DNA from: Phaeobacter sp. B1627
GTDB lineage: Bacteria > Pseudomonadota > Alphaproteobacteria > Rhodobacterales > Rhodobacteraceae
Length of the DNA: 64,000 bases
NCBI RefSeq assembly: GCF_006265095.1
Contig: NZ_VCNK01000018.1
Location: forward strand, 62,001-126,000
Reading direction: 5' to 3'
Shown here in pieces: positions 47,399-56,287 of this stretch. The notes under the pieces were generated by a model. The model saw nothing but the letters and a program-made list of their open reading frames with translations. It had not been told where the DNA came from and ran no database searches. Numbering within the stretch: the first letter of the stretch is position 1; every line of letters begins with the position of its first letter. Both the position numbers and the translations under genes were made by a program.

Positions 47399-48958
47399 TC
47401 AGCCCGCGCGCCGCTCCGCAAAGCTCAGGGCGATGAAGCTGGGCATATGGTCGCCCATTCCAACGACGGTCCTGTCGTCCCGGCGGTCGTCCTTGCGGCC
47501 GCGCGAGCGGGATTTGGTGGACTTGCTGCCGCTCTCTTGCCGTTCTCCGGATTTTGGTGCGCCCGCTTTTTCGTCCGCTGTCCTTTGACCCTCTGGGTTT
47601 TGAACTTCTGACTTTTGACCTGCGTGGCTTTGAACCGCTGCAGCAGGTGCCTCTGCGGGAGCAGTCGCGGGTGTCGCCGCCGTGTCCGCCGCAGGAGCCG
47701 TCGCGGAGGCGGTGCGGCTGCGTATGCGGCGGGTCGGGCGGGCCGACTTGGTCTCGGGTTTGGTCTCTGGCGTGTCGCCTGCGGCCTCTGTTTTGCGGGC
47801 AGTGGCCGGCTTGACCGGGTTCTCCAGACGGGTGATTTCCTTCTGGACCAGCCCTTCGACCGCGCTCAGGTTCTTTTCATCGCGCAGACTGCAGATCGTG
47901 ATCGCCTTGCCGGAGCGGCCAGCCCGGCCGGTGCGGCCAATCCGGTGCACATAGTCCTCGGCGTGGCCCGGCACATCGAAATTGAACACATGGCTCACCG
48001 AGGGCACATCGAGGCCACGGGCGGCCACATCGGAGGCCACCAGGATCTTGAGGTTGCCATCGCGGAACCCATCGAGCGTCTTGGTCCGCTGGCTCTGATC
48101 CAGATCACCGTGAATGGGCGCCGCATCATAGCCGTATTTCTTCAGCGATTTGGCCACGGCATCCACATCGGTCTTGCGGTTGCAGAAGATGATCGCATTG
48201 GACATGGCATCGCCTTCCTGATCGATCAATTCGCGCAGAACCCGGCGCTTTTCGGTCGATTCGCGATCCTTGCGCGAGGCCTTGAACATCACAACGGCCT
48301 GTTCGATCGTCTCGGATGTGGTGGCCTGCCGCGCGATCTCGACCCGCTCGGGCGCGGAGAGGAACGTGTTGGTGATCCGCTCGATTTCGGAAGCCATTGT
48401 GGCCGAGAAGAACAGCGTCTGGCGCGTGAAGGGCGTCAGGGAGAAGATGCGCTCGATATCGGGAATGAAGCCCATGTCGAGCATCCGGTCCGCCTCGTCA
48501 ACAACCATGATCTCGATGCCGGTCAACAGCAGCTTGCCGCGCTCGAAATGGTCCAGCAACCGGCCGGGGGTCGCGATCAGAACGTCAACACCACGATCGA
48601 TCAGCGCGTCCTGTTCCTTGAACGAAACACCGCCAATCAGCAGTGCTTTGGTCAGTTTTACGTGTTTTGCGTAGGTATCAAAGTTCTCGGCCACCTGTGC
48701 CGCAAGCTCGCGAGTCGGGCAGAGCACCAGAGAACGCGGCATCCGGGCACGGGCGCGTCCGCGTGCCAGACGGGTGATCATGGGCAGTGTGAAGGAGGCG
48801 GTTTTGCCGGTGCCCGTCTGAGCGATCCCGAGGACATCCCGCCCTTCGAGTGCGGCAGGAATAGCGCCCGCCTGAATCGGTGTAGGGGTTTCGTATCCTG
48901 CTTCCTCAATTGCTTTGAGGACCTTGGGATTCAAGTTCAGATCGGAAAATTTTGTCAT
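47399..48958 (-). CDS. rhlE: DEAD-box RNA helicase, RhlE type
   Basis: A 519-residue ATP-dependent RNA helicase. Q motif GYETPTPIQ, motif I AQTGTGKT, Ia PTRELAAQV, II VDEADRMLD, III SATMAS, V VASDVAARGLD and VI HRIGRTGRAGRSG are all present in residues 1-345. The last 150 residues are a disordered Ala/Pro/Thr/Arg/Ser-rich tail typical of RhlE-type proteins, and probably bind RNA. Only a weak ribosome site is visible; a small hairpin (GTCCG/CGGAC, 48963-48978) sits directly before the ATG. Such helicases help ribosome assembly and mRNA decay, often in the cold. Confidence 0.92.
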   Translation of the reverse strand: MTKFSDLNLNPKVLKAIEEAGYETPTPIQAGAIPAALEGRDVLGIAQTGTGKTASFTLPMITRLARGRARARMPRSLVLCPTRELAAQVAENFDTYAKHVKLTKALLIGGVSFKEQDALIDRGVDVLIATPGRLLDHFERGKLLLTGIEIMVVDEADRMLDMGFIPDIERIFSLTPFTRQTLFFSATMASEIERITNTFLSAPERVEIARQATTSETIEQAVVMFKASRKDRESTEKRRVLRELIDQEGDAMSNAIIFCNRKTDVDAVAKSLKKYGYDAAPIHGDLDQSQRTKTLDGFRDGNLKILVASDVAARGLDVPSVSHVFNFDVPGHAEDYVHRIGRTGRAGRSGKAITICSLRDEKNLSAVEGLVQKEITRLENPVKPATARKTEAAGDTPETKPETKSARPTRRIRSRTASATAPAADTAATPATAPAEAPAAAVQSHAGQKSEVQNPEGQRTADEKAGAPKSGERQESGSKSTKSRSRGRKDDRRDDRTVVGMGDHMPSFIALSFAERRAG

Positions 48959-49142
48959 ATGCGTCCGTTTTTGCGGACACTGACCTGGCCCGCGCGTGTG
49001 TGTTTATGCCGGTATCAGTCGAACATCTGCGTCTGCAGATCGTCCCCGGATGCCGCGGCACATAGCAAAAATGCGTGATATGGTCAAATGATCGCGAATT
49101 TTCCCCGGAGTTCCGGCTTGTTTGCAGTTTTTGGGAAACAGT

Positions 49143-50096
49143 TTATCCGAATTTCGGGAATTGCCGTTGCCGAGCCTGGAGTTTCGCAAGAGTACGGCGT
49201 CGAAACAACCCCTCCTTGGTCAGCCGGTTCCGCAAATCCGGGCTGTCGGCGCAGATCTCGTCGAAAAACGACCGCAGACCGGATTCGCCCGACTCGGCCT
49301 CAAGGCTTGAGAGCAATTGATGAAGCGTCACGCCGCCGGCCTCGCGGCTCTGCGCCGGTTTCAGCTCTGCACGGTAGGACCCTTTTGCAAGCCGGTATCG
49401 GTAGTGCGCCAACCACGTGGTCCATGTCGCGGCATGCAGATGACACAGGTCAACCTGCGGCAATTCCTGCTGGCCGGGATTTTCCACCCCGCCGACAAAC
49501 GCGTTGTGGATGCGAAAGTCCACGTCATTCTGTCCGGTCCGCACGAACAGTTTGCCCTGGACGTGGCTGACAAACCCGCCTCTCAGGTAGCTGGCGAACC
49601 GGGGATAGAGGTGGGCGGCAATGCGGTCCTGCTCGGGGCCGGGTGGGATCGGCGCCTTGAACCCGTCAGAGCCATCCGCCAGCGCTTCGAGAGGGCGCGC
49701 GCGTGCACAGAGAACCTGCTCTGGCAAGGTCGCGAGCGTTGCCGCCAGATCGTCCTCTGACCAGAGGAATTCGTCAACGTCCAGATGGATCAGCCAGTCC
49801 AGATCTGCGGACTGACGGCGATAGGCACGGGTGGCGTTCAACGACTGGCGGACCTGATGTTTCTGCGGCATGCCGCCCCGGCGCTTTTGCCAATGGGCGC
49901 GGTCGGTCTCAATCACCCGGATCCTGGGATGCGCTTTCAGATGGGGCAGCGCGTCGGGGCAGGGGGCATCGAGATAGAGAAGCAGCCGGTGCGCGCCGCG
50001 CTCCAGATGCCAGGCCGCAAAGTCGAGAATATCCGGCGCATCGGCCTTGATGGTCGAGACAAGTCCCCAGGTTGATGGTCTGACGGCCCCCTGCAT
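49143..50096 (-). CDS. Glycosyltransferase family 2-like protein
   Basis: A 317-residue protein with a GT-A nucleotide-sugar domain: STIKADAPDILDFAAWHL at the N-terminus and DWLIHLDVDEFLW near residue 105, which holds the DxD-type metal motif. Such proteins (the Glyco_tranf_2_4 group) occur widely in Rhodobacteraceae and are often annotated as capsule or polysaccharide transferases; the substrate is unknown. The ATG at 50096 has GGAGGAAGCG upstream, better than the ATGs further upstream. The C-terminal 60 residues are Arg/Gln-rich. It lies 71 bases downstream of prfC on the same strand. Confidence 0.75.
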   Translation of the reverse strand: MQGAVRPSTWGLVSTIKADAPDILDFAAWHLERGAHRLLLYLDAPCPDALPHLKAHPRIRVIETDRAHWQKRRGGMPQKHQVRQSLNATRAYRRQSADLDWLIHLDVDEFLWSEDDLAATLATLPEQVLCARARPLEALADGSDGFKAPIPPGPEQDRIAAHLYPRFASYLRGGFVSHVQGKLFVRTGQNDVDFRIHNAFVGGVENPGQQELPQVDLCHLHAATWTTWLAHYRYRLAKGSYRAELKPAQSREAGGVTLHQLLSSLEAESGESGLRSFFDEICADSPDLRNRLTKEGLFRRRTLAKLQARQRQFPKFG

Positions 50097-50135
50097 CGCT
50101 ACTCGCTTCCTCCGTGGTGGTCTGCGCATGTAGAA

Positions 50136-50161
50136 CGGGCGCCCGTTCAACCGGGCGCCCG
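50136..50161 (-). terminator. Possible terminator after prfC
   Basis: CGGGCGCCCG occurs twice (50136-50145 and 50152-50161) around a six-base loop; each half is itself a palindrome, so one 10-bp hairpin can form. The T run on the minus strand is weak (GTTCTAC). Confidence 0.4.
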
Positions 50162-50166
50162 CTTTG

Positions 50167-51774
50167 CTATACCATCATTTCCTTGGTCGCGGAGAGATGC
50201 AGATCCGGATAGTCCCGCTCGACCCGGTCGATATCCCATTGCAGCCGCGTCAGATAAACCACATCGCCGTCGTTGTCGTAGGCGATGTGCTGCTTGTTGG
50301 CGTTGACGAATTTGTCGAGCGCGCCCCGTTCCCCATGCACCCAGCGGGCCGAGGTGAACTGCGACGCTTCGAACCGAACCGGCAGGCCGTATTCCATTTC
50401 GATTCGCGAGGCGAGCACTTCGAATTGCAACTGGCCGACCACGCCGACGATGAAACCGGAGCCGATGGAGGGTTTGAAGACCTTGGCCGCGCCCTCTTCG
50501 GCGAATTGCATCAGGGCCTTTTCCAGGTGCTTGGCTTTCATCGGATCGCCCGCGCGCACCCCTTGCAGCAGTTCCGGAGCAAAGGAAGGAATGCCGGTCA
50601 CCCGCAAGGCCTCGCCTTCGGTCAGCGTGTCCCCGATCCGCAGCTGGCCGTGGTTGGGGATGCCGATGATGTCACCGCCCCAGGCCTCTTCCGCCAGTTC
50701 CCGGTCAGACGCGAGGAAAAGCACCGGGCTGGAGATCGCCATCGGTTTTTTCGTGCGCACATGGGTGAGTTTCATGCCGCGTTTGAAATGGCCGGACGCC
50801 AGGCGCACAAAGGCCACGCGATCGCGGTGTTTGGGGTCCATATTGGCCTGCACCTTGAAAACAAAGCCTGCGACTTTGGTCTCTTCGGGCGCGATATTGC
50901 GAGGTTCTGCCGATTGGATCTGCGGTTTCGGGCCATAGGTGCCGATGCCGTCCATCAGCTCTTTTACGCCGAAAGAGTTGATCGCGGAGCCGAACCAGAT
51001 CGGCGTCATATGTCCCTCAAGCACCGATTGCGGATCGAGCCGGGGCAGCAGCTCGCGCGCCATTTCGACCTCTTCGAGGAATTTTTCAAGCAGATGCGCC
51101 GGGACGTGTTCGGCCAGTTTCGGATCATCCAGACCTTCGATTGCGATGCTCTCGGCAATCTTGTTGCGGTCGGCCCGGTCCATCAGTTCCAACCGATCGC
51201 GCAGCAGGTCGTAGCAGCCGATAAAGTCGCGCCCGACCCCGATGGGCCAGCTGGCAGGCGTCACGTCGATCGCCAGCATCTCCTGGATCTCGTCGATGAT
51301 CTCAAAGGTATCGCGGCTTTCGCGGTCCATCTTGTTGCAGAACGTCAGGATCGGCAGATCGCGCAGGCGACAGACTTCGAATAGTTTTTGTGTCTGGCTC
51401 TCTACGCCCTTGGCACCGTCAATCACCATGATTGCCGCATCCACGGCCGTCAGGGTCCGGTAGGTGTCTTCGGAAAAATCAGAGTGACCCGGCGTGTCGA
51501 CAAGGTTGAACCGCAGGTTCTGGTAGTCGAACGACATCGCGGATGCGGAGACGGAAATGCCGCGATCCTTTTCCATCTGCATGAAATCGGATCGGGTGCG
51601 GCGGGCCTCACCCTTTGCGCGCACCTGACCGGCCATCTGGATGGCACCACCGTAGAGCAGGAATTTTTCCGTCAATGTGGTCTTGCCGGCATCCGGGTGC
51701 GAAATGATCGCAAAGGTGCGGCGCCGCGCGATTTCCGGCGGCAATTCTGGGCGGGTCTGAGTGGTGTCCAACAT
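50167..51774 (-). CDS. prfC: Peptide chain release factor 3
   Basis: A 535-residue translational GTPase that recycles RF1/RF2 from the ribosome after termination. G1 ISHPDAGKTTLTEK, G2 region RGISVSASAM, G3 VDTPGHSDFSEDT, G4 FCNKMDRE and RF3-type C-terminal domains (GVVGQLQFEVLASRI, RFEASQFTSARW) are seen in order. The ATG at 51774 is used because the GTPase fold follows shortly; an in-frame upstream start adds 12 residues. It has its own promoter in the large gap at 51775-52262. Confidence 0.95.
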   Translation of the reverse strand: MLDTTQTRPELPPEIARRRTFAIISHPDAGKTTLTEKFLLYGGAIQMAGQVRAKGEARRTRSDFMQMEKDRGISVSASAMSFDYQNLRFNLVDTPGHSDFSEDTYRTLTAVDAAIMVIDGAKGVESQTQKLFEVCRLRDLPILTFCNKMDRESRDTFEIIDEIQEMLAIDVTPASWPIGVGRDFIGCYDLLRDRLELMDRADRNKIAESIAIEGLDDPKLAEHVPAHLLEKFLEEVEMARELLPRLDPQSVLEGHMTPIWFGSAINSFGVKELMDGIGTYGPKPQIQSAEPRNIAPEETKVAGFVFKVQANMDPKHRDRVAFVRLASGHFKRGMKLTHVRTKKPMAISSPVLFLASDRELAEEAWGGDIIGIPNHGQLRIGDTLTEGEALRVTGIPSFAPELLQGVRAGDPMKAKHLEKALMQFAEEGAAKVFKPSIGSGFIVGVVGQLQFEVLASRIEMEYGLPVRFEASQFTSARWVHGERGALDKFVNANKQHIAYDNDGDVVYLTRLQWDIDRVERDYPDLHLSATKEMMV

Positions 51775-52262
51775 GACGCTGGCCTTAGCCAGAAACGACG
51801 GGGGAGGCAAGGAAAAGCCGGTGCGGCGGCGCTGCGGCTCATACCCCCGGTAGATCCGTTCGGTTGATGTGTCCGGCTCGCCTGCCCAGTCGGTTTGCTC
51901 TAACAGTTGGCCCCGTCAAGTTGTCCCGTGGTGCTCCCGCCCACCCGATCCCGCGCCCTATCGGGTCGCGGGGCGGTCGGTTGGGCCGGGCGCCGGGCCT
52001 TTCAGGCCCGGCGCCGCCCTCTGCCCCCATTGGGGGCAGAGGGCCATGCCCAACTCCGGGTGTGCCTTGTCGCCAGACAAGGTCACACGCGGAGGCGGGA
52101 GAGAAGCCTGGCCCTGAAGTTGTGGTGCCTGCTGGGATGGCAGGAACGCGGGACCGAAGAATGCGGGCGCGGAACATACGATTTCGTCGAGATTTCGCGG
52201 AACAAATTCCGATTGGGCACGTTGTACATGTGAACTTGAACAGAACCCAAAGGAGCTGTCCC
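51775..52262. other. 488-bp intergenic region with three strong hairpins
   Basis: No convincing gene. Three near-perfect hairpins stand in a row: 51989-52015 (12-bp stem GGCGCCGGGCCT, loop TTC), 52017-52043 (12-bp stem CCCTCTGCCCCC, loop ATT) and 52060-52088 (12-bp stem with one bulged base, loop GCCA). None has a T run. The region also holds the prfC promoter on one side and the AAAGGAGCTGTCCC ribosome site of the next gene on the other. Confidence 0.75.
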
Positions 52263-52577
52263 ATGCCCAAAGACCAAACTGCCCCCACCGCCGAAGATAT
52301 TGCAACTCAGATGGAAATTCTGCGCGCCGACATGTCGGCCCTGACCAACGCTGTATCCGATCTGGCCAAGGACCGCGCGAGTGTTGCGAAGGATCGCGCC
52401 ATTCAGGTGGGCGAGGCCGCGCGTGAGTCCGCACGCCAGCAAACGCAGGCGCTTGCCGATGGGGCGGCGCAGATGACGCGTCAGGCCGAAGACGCGGTGC
52501 GGGCCCAACCTCTGGCGGCGACCGCTGTGGCCGCCGGTCTCGGCTTCGCGCTGGGTTACCTCAGCAATCGTCGTTGA
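52263..52577 (+). CDS. DUF883/ElaB-like membrane-anchored protein
   Basis: A 104-residue protein with a long coiled-coil region (residues 10-75, rich in Ala, Gln, Asp and Lys: MSALTNAVSDLAKDRASVAK) and a C-terminal membrane helix AATAVAAGLGFALGYLSNRR. This is the layout of the DUF883 (ElaB/YqjD) family, inner-membrane proteins that in E. coli bind ribosomes in stationary phase. The start has AAAGGAGCTGTCCC. The next gene encodes a YqjE-like membrane protein, the usual partner. Confidence 0.8.
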   Translation: MPKDQTAPTAEDIATQMEILRADMSALTNAVSDLAKDRASVAKDRAIQVGEAARESARQQTQALADGAAQMTRQAEDAVRAQPLAATAVAAGLGFALGYLSNRR

Positions 52578-52581
52578 TCCG

Positions 52582-52968
52582 ATGTTGCGGAGCCTCAAAA
52601 CAAAAGCCCGGCGCGGCGCGCGCCGGGTCCTGTTCACCGGTCTGTGTGCCGCGAGTGCCGCTGTCGGCGCGGGCTTTGCCTCCGCCGCCCTCTATGCCGC
52701 GCTGCAGGAGACAGGGCAGACGCCCGCGATGGCAGGCCTGATCCTCGCAGCTCTCTGGTTCGGACTTTCGGGGCTGTTCCTGCTGCTTAAATCGGTGACA
52801 GATGCCGGAGCTGATACCGCGCCCAATGATGAGGGGTACGCGTCGCACTCTGCCGCTGAACATGCATCGCGCGTCAATGGACGCTCATCGAACGCACCCT
52901 CCATGGCCGAAGCTTTTGCGGCTGGGGTGAGTGAAGGCGCGGGATTCGCCCGCAGTCAACAGCGGTGA
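52582..52968 (+). CDS. YqjE-like small membrane protein
   Basis: A 128-residue protein with two transmembrane helices (about residues 16-40 and 47-70: VLFTGLCAASAAVGAGFASA and MAGLILAALWFGLSGLFLLL) and a polar C-terminal tail of about 55 residues. It starts four bases after the DUF883 gene stop, like the yqjD-yqjE pair, so the two are expressed together. The match to the YqjE/phage-holin-like family is by layout only. No ribosome site is obvious, so translation may depend on the upstream gene. Confidence 0.65.
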   Translation: MLRSLKTKARRGARRVLFTGLCAASAAVGAGFASAALYAALQETGQTPAMAGLILAALWFGLSGLFLLLKSVTDAGADTAPNDEGYASHSAAEHASRVNGRSSNAPSMAEAFAAGVSEGAGFARSQQR

Positions 52969-53056
52969 ACGGCTGCTGCGTGCGCCCCTGCGCGTCTCCC
53001 GGCCGGGCCGTCGGACCATAGCCACAGCGCCACAGGTTGGGAAACGACGGCGCCGG

Positions 53057-54115
53057 TCAGCATCGCAGCGAGGCGCGTTTCAACACGCCGACGACATCGG
53101 AGCGATCGAGGATTGCCGGTGAGATATCAAGGCCGTGTTCCGCCCTTGCGCGATGGCGCGGACGGGCTTGGAACTGGTCAACCAAAGCCTCTGGCAGGCT
53201 GGTCTGTGTCACAGCGTCCAGCAGCAGCGATTCTGCCGCTATGCCCTCTGCGTAGATGATGTAATGCCGGTCAAAGAGGATCTGGAAATAGTCGACAAAT
53301 CCGCCGTCCTGAACCACTACGCTGTGGCCATTCACCAGATCGCGTGCGCGGACCAGAATCTCTGGTGTGCCAACACCAATGGCGTCGGTGCGTTGATACA
53401 GCATCAGCCGGTGATCCGGACTGACCTGCAGATCGTGATCGTTATTCAGTGCCCCTGCGCGGATCAGGATGGGCGCCATCGACCCTGTTGCCCGCGCCGT
53501 TGTGCGGCCAATCCAGACCACCGGCTGCACACCGCTGTCACGGGTGAGGACCCGATCGCCCGGCGCCAGGTCTTCAATCGCGATTTGTGCGCCGGTTCCC
53601 AGGGTGATGCGGGTGCCGCGGGCGAAAGAGACGCAGGCCATCTCGGCGAGCCGGCTCCGCGCCTGCTTCCGGTCTGCGCTCAGGAGCCGGTACCCGGTCT
53701 GGGGCGCGAGCGGTGTCTGCGGCACCAGGTAAGTGGCGTCGATCAGACCGTCTGTACCAACCTCAACCATGATGAGAGCGTCGACCGCCTCGCCCACCTC
53801 GGGCATCAGCGAAATGGCGCAATCCAGATGCAGGGTCGAGCCGGCACGCCCCAGTTCGCTGTCTTCGGACACGCCAAAGGTGCCATCCGCTCGCGCCGCG
53901 ATCCCAAGACGACAGGGCGGGCGCGGATCGGCCAGCTCATAGACGTCATCGAGCACCAAATCCTCCATCACGCCCAAGGGATCGCCGGTGTTTGCGCCGA
54001 ATTCCACACGGATCTGATCGGCAGGATAGGCCTGGACCGACTGGGTGGCGGATGCGTCACGGGGCAAAGGACTGGGCAAAGCGGTCTGACTTTCGCAAGG
54101 GTGTGATCGGCGCAA
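53057..54115 (-). CDS. Hint-domain protein, 5' end uncertain
   Basis: A protein of about 350 residues. Residues 25-150 are a beta-rich N-terminal domain; a Hint (hedgehog/intein) domain follows, beginning ACVSFARGTRITLGTGAQIA with the splicing-type Cys, then DLAPGDRVLTRDSG, VSPDHRLMLY and FDRHYIIYAEG. Such Hint proteins are abundant in roseobacters and may self-cleave or handle secretion, but their function is not settled. The frame has no ATG or GTG start; 54115 is a TTG. A perfect 17-bp tandem duplication overlaps this point, and removing one copy would bring a GTG at 54138 into frame, so the true N-terminus is open. Confidence 0.75.
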   Translation of the reverse strand: MRRSHPCESQTALPSPLPRDASATQSVQAYPADQIRVEFGANTGDPLGVMEDLVLDDVYELADPRPPCRLGIAARADGTFGVSEDSELGRAGSTLHLDCAISLMPEVGEAVDALIMVEVGTDGLIDATYLVPQTPLAPQTGYRLLSADRKQARSRLAEMACVSFARGTRITLGTGAQIAIEDLAPGDRVLTRDSGVQPVVWIGRTTARATGSMAPILIRAGALNNDHDLQVSPDHRLMLYQRTDAIGVGTPEILVRARDLVNGHSVVVQDGGFVDYFQILFDRHYIIYAEGIAAESLLLDAVTQTSLPEALVDQFQARPRHRARAEHGLDISPAILDRSDVVGVLKRASLRC

Positions 54116-54127
54116 GGGTGTGATCGG
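54094..54127. repeat. Perfect 17-bp tandem duplication
   Basis: CGCAAGGGTGTGATCGG occurs twice in direct succession (54094-54110 and 54111-54127), at the 5' end of the Hint gene. Because 17 is not a multiple of three, one copy more or fewer changes the frame. Confidence 0.95.
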
Positions 54128-54378
54128 CCAGCTGACACCTTCCTGCGCCGGAGCCGGAAACGGCCTGTGACACAGGGGCGGTCAAGTGAGCCGGTCAACT
54201 GAGCAGGTCAAATGTCGTCCCATATTGTGGCCTCATAATGGTAAACAGCAGGTTGACACTGCGGCGGGATCCCGGCGGGCCGATGAAAAAACCGGCCCGG
54301 TTTCTGAAAGGTCTCTGGCCAATCGGGCCTGTGGCTGGCAGGTTCCCGACAATATCGGCCATTAGGGGGAGGATCAGG

Positions 54379-55158
54379 ATGGATCTGGGTATTCGTGGAA
54401 AACGCGCGCTGGTTTGTGCATCAAGCAAAGGCTTGGGGCTGGGCTGCGCGGAGGCACTGGCCGCGGCCGGGGTGGATCTGGTGATGAACGCACGCGGCGC
54501 CCCGGCGCTGGAAGCGGCCGCCGATGATCTTCGCACCCGCTTCGGGGTGGAGGTAGAGACCCACGCCTGTGATGTCACCGATGCCGACGCCCGCGCGGGC
54601 CTGATTGCAAAGGCGCAGGACGTGGATATTCTCGTGACCAATGCAGGCGGGCCGCCGCCGGGTCTTTGGAGCGACTGGGACCGGGAGGATTTCATTGCGG
54701 CCCTGGACGCCAACATGCTCACGCCGATCGACCTGATGAAAGCGCTGATGCCCGCGATGATCGCGCGGGGCTGGGGGCGTGTGGTGAATATCACCTCACA
54801 GTCGGTCAAGGCGCCGATCGCGGTGCTGGGCCTGTCAAACTCCGCTCGCGCCGGGCTGACGGGCTATGTGGCCGGCACCTCGCGTCAGGTAGCGGGACAG
54901 GGCGTCACCATTAACAACCTTTTGCCGGGTATCCATGCCACTGACCGGGCTGATTCTCTGGATGCCGGGGTTGCCGAGGCACGCGGCATTACCCTTGCCG
55001 AGGCCCGCGCGCAGCGCGCAGCCACCATCCCGGCCGGGCGCTATGGCAGCCGGGAAGAATTCGGCGCCGCCTGTGCTTTCCTCTGTTCGCAGCATGCGGG
55101 TTTCATTGTCGGCCAGAACATTCTGCTGGATGGCGGTGCCACCAATATGACGATCTAG
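54379..55158 (+). CDS. SDR-family oxidoreductase lacking the usual YxxxK
   Basis: A 259-residue Rossmann-fold protein. The nucleotide-binding glycine motif CASSKGLGLG is at residues 14-23 and NAGGPP near 88. At the catalytic position the classical Tyr-x-x-x-Lys is replaced: the Ser region NITSQSV is followed by LGLSNSARAGLTGY, so neither the Tyr nor the Lys is present. A known subgroup of BKR-like SDRs shares this SN-x-x-R pattern. Function is therefore uncertain, perhaps a non-standard reductase. GGGGGAGGATCAGG precedes the ATG. The next gene starts six bases after its stop. Confidence 0.85.
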   Translation: MDLGIRGKRALVCASSKGLGLGCAEALAAAGVDLVMNARGAPALEAAADDLRTRFGVEVETHACDVTDADARAGLIAKAQDVDILVTNAGGPPPGLWSDWDREDFIAALDANMLTPIDLMKALMPAMIARGWGRVVNITSQSVKAPIAVLGLSNSARAGLTGYVAGTSRQVAGQGVTINNLLPGIHATDRADSLDAGVAEARGITLAEARAQRAATIPAGRYGSREEFGAACAFLCSQHAGFIVGQNILLDGGATNMTI

Positions 55159-55164
55159 ACCCCG

Positions 55165-56283
55165 ATGGCAGAGCCCCTCTTGCTGAAGGACCAGCTCTTC
55201 AATCAGGCAAAGCTCCGCTATCTGGCGGGGCTTTTTGAAGCCGCTGACCCGGCTTTCGCCGCCGGGCGATTTGAGGCGGCAGTGATGTCCCGCCTGCCTG
55301 CGCTGGAACTGAAGGCCCGGATCCACTGGATCGCCGAGCAACTGGCGCTGCATGTTCCGGGGTCTCTGGCCGAGGTCGCGCCGCTGATCCTGAAGGCGCT
55401 GCCGCCGCCGCTGGACCCCGCGCGTCAGGATGACGACTTCGGAGATTTCATCTTCGCCCCCTTGGGGGAATGGGTGACCTCCCTGACCATCAACGACGGC
55501 GACCTGCCGTTGGCCCTGGATCTGCTGCAGGATCTCACCCAGCGGTTCTCGATGGAATATGCCATTCGTCCGCTGTTGAAACGCTGGCCGGAGCCGGTGC
55601 TGGCGCGGATGAGAGACTGGGCGGGTCACGACCATTACCACGTCCGCAGGCTGGCGAGCGAGGGCAGCAGACCGCGTCTGCCATGGGGGCTGGGCGTGGA
55701 CCTGCCGCTGCGGGCGACCGTGCCGATCCTCGACCGGCTCTGCGCTGATCCGACCCGTTTCGTCACCCGCTCTGTGTCCAACCATCTGAACGATATCGCC
55801 AGGAAAGACCCCGAGATCGTCATTGACTGCCTGACCGATTGGCAAGGGCGCGCCGTGCAGACGCAGAAAGAACTGGACTGGATGACGTCACATGCGTTGC
55901 GCGGTCTGGTCAAGGCGGGCGATCCCCGCGCGCTGCGGCTGTTGGGATATGATCCTGATCTGGCGCTGAGCGCCCGGCTGACGCTGCCGCAGACCGCGCG
56001 CATCGGCGGCAGGCTTGATCTCGGCTGTCACATCACCGGCAGTGCCGGGGCGCGGGTGCTGGTGGATTATGCCGTCACCTTTCAGCGCGCAGGCGGCAGG
56101 ACCGCGACCAAAGTCTTCAAGTGGAAGACAGCAACACTGGGGGCAGACGGGCTGCGGCTGACCAAGGCGCATCCCCTGCGGGCGCAGGCGTCGACCTTCA
56201 CCCTGTTGCCCGGCACCCATGAGGTGACGCTGTTGGTCAATGGCCGCCCCTGCGCAAAAGACGGGGTGGAGTTTCTGATCTGA
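55165..56283 (+). CDS. AlkC-like DNA alkylation repair glycosylase
   Basis: A 372-residue HEAT-like repeat protein. The block HVRRLASEGSRPRLPWG near residue 159, with preceding RPLLKRWPEPVLARMRDWAG, is characteristic of AlkC-type 3-methyladenine DNA glycosylases. The last 100 residues form a beta-rich domain (VLVDYAVTFQRAGGRTATKVFKWK, TLLPGTHEVTLLVNG), which resembles an Ig-like DNA-binding domain reported for some AlkC proteins. It is coupled to the upstream SDR gene. Together with AlkD at 11.6 kb the genome carries two HEAT-type alkylation glycosylases. Confidence 0.8.
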   Translation: MAEPLLLKDQLFNQAKLRYLAGLFEAADPAFAAGRFEAAVMSRLPALELKARIHWIAEQLALHVPGSLAEVAPLILKALPPPLDPARQDDDFGDFIFAPLGEWVTSLTINDGDLPLALDLLQDLTQRFSMEYAIRPLLKRWPEPVLARMRDWAGHDHYHVRRLASEGSRPRLPWGLGVDLPLRATVPILDRLCADPTRFVTRSVSNHLNDIARKDPEIVIDCLTDWQGRAVQTQKELDWMTSHALRGLVKAGDPRALRLLGYDPDLALSARLTLPQTARIGGRLDLGCHITGSAGARVLVDYAVTFQRAGGRTATKVFKWKTATLGADGLRLTKAHPLRAQASTFTLLPGTHEVTLLVNGRPCAKDGVEFLI

Positions 56284-56287
56284 CCTG

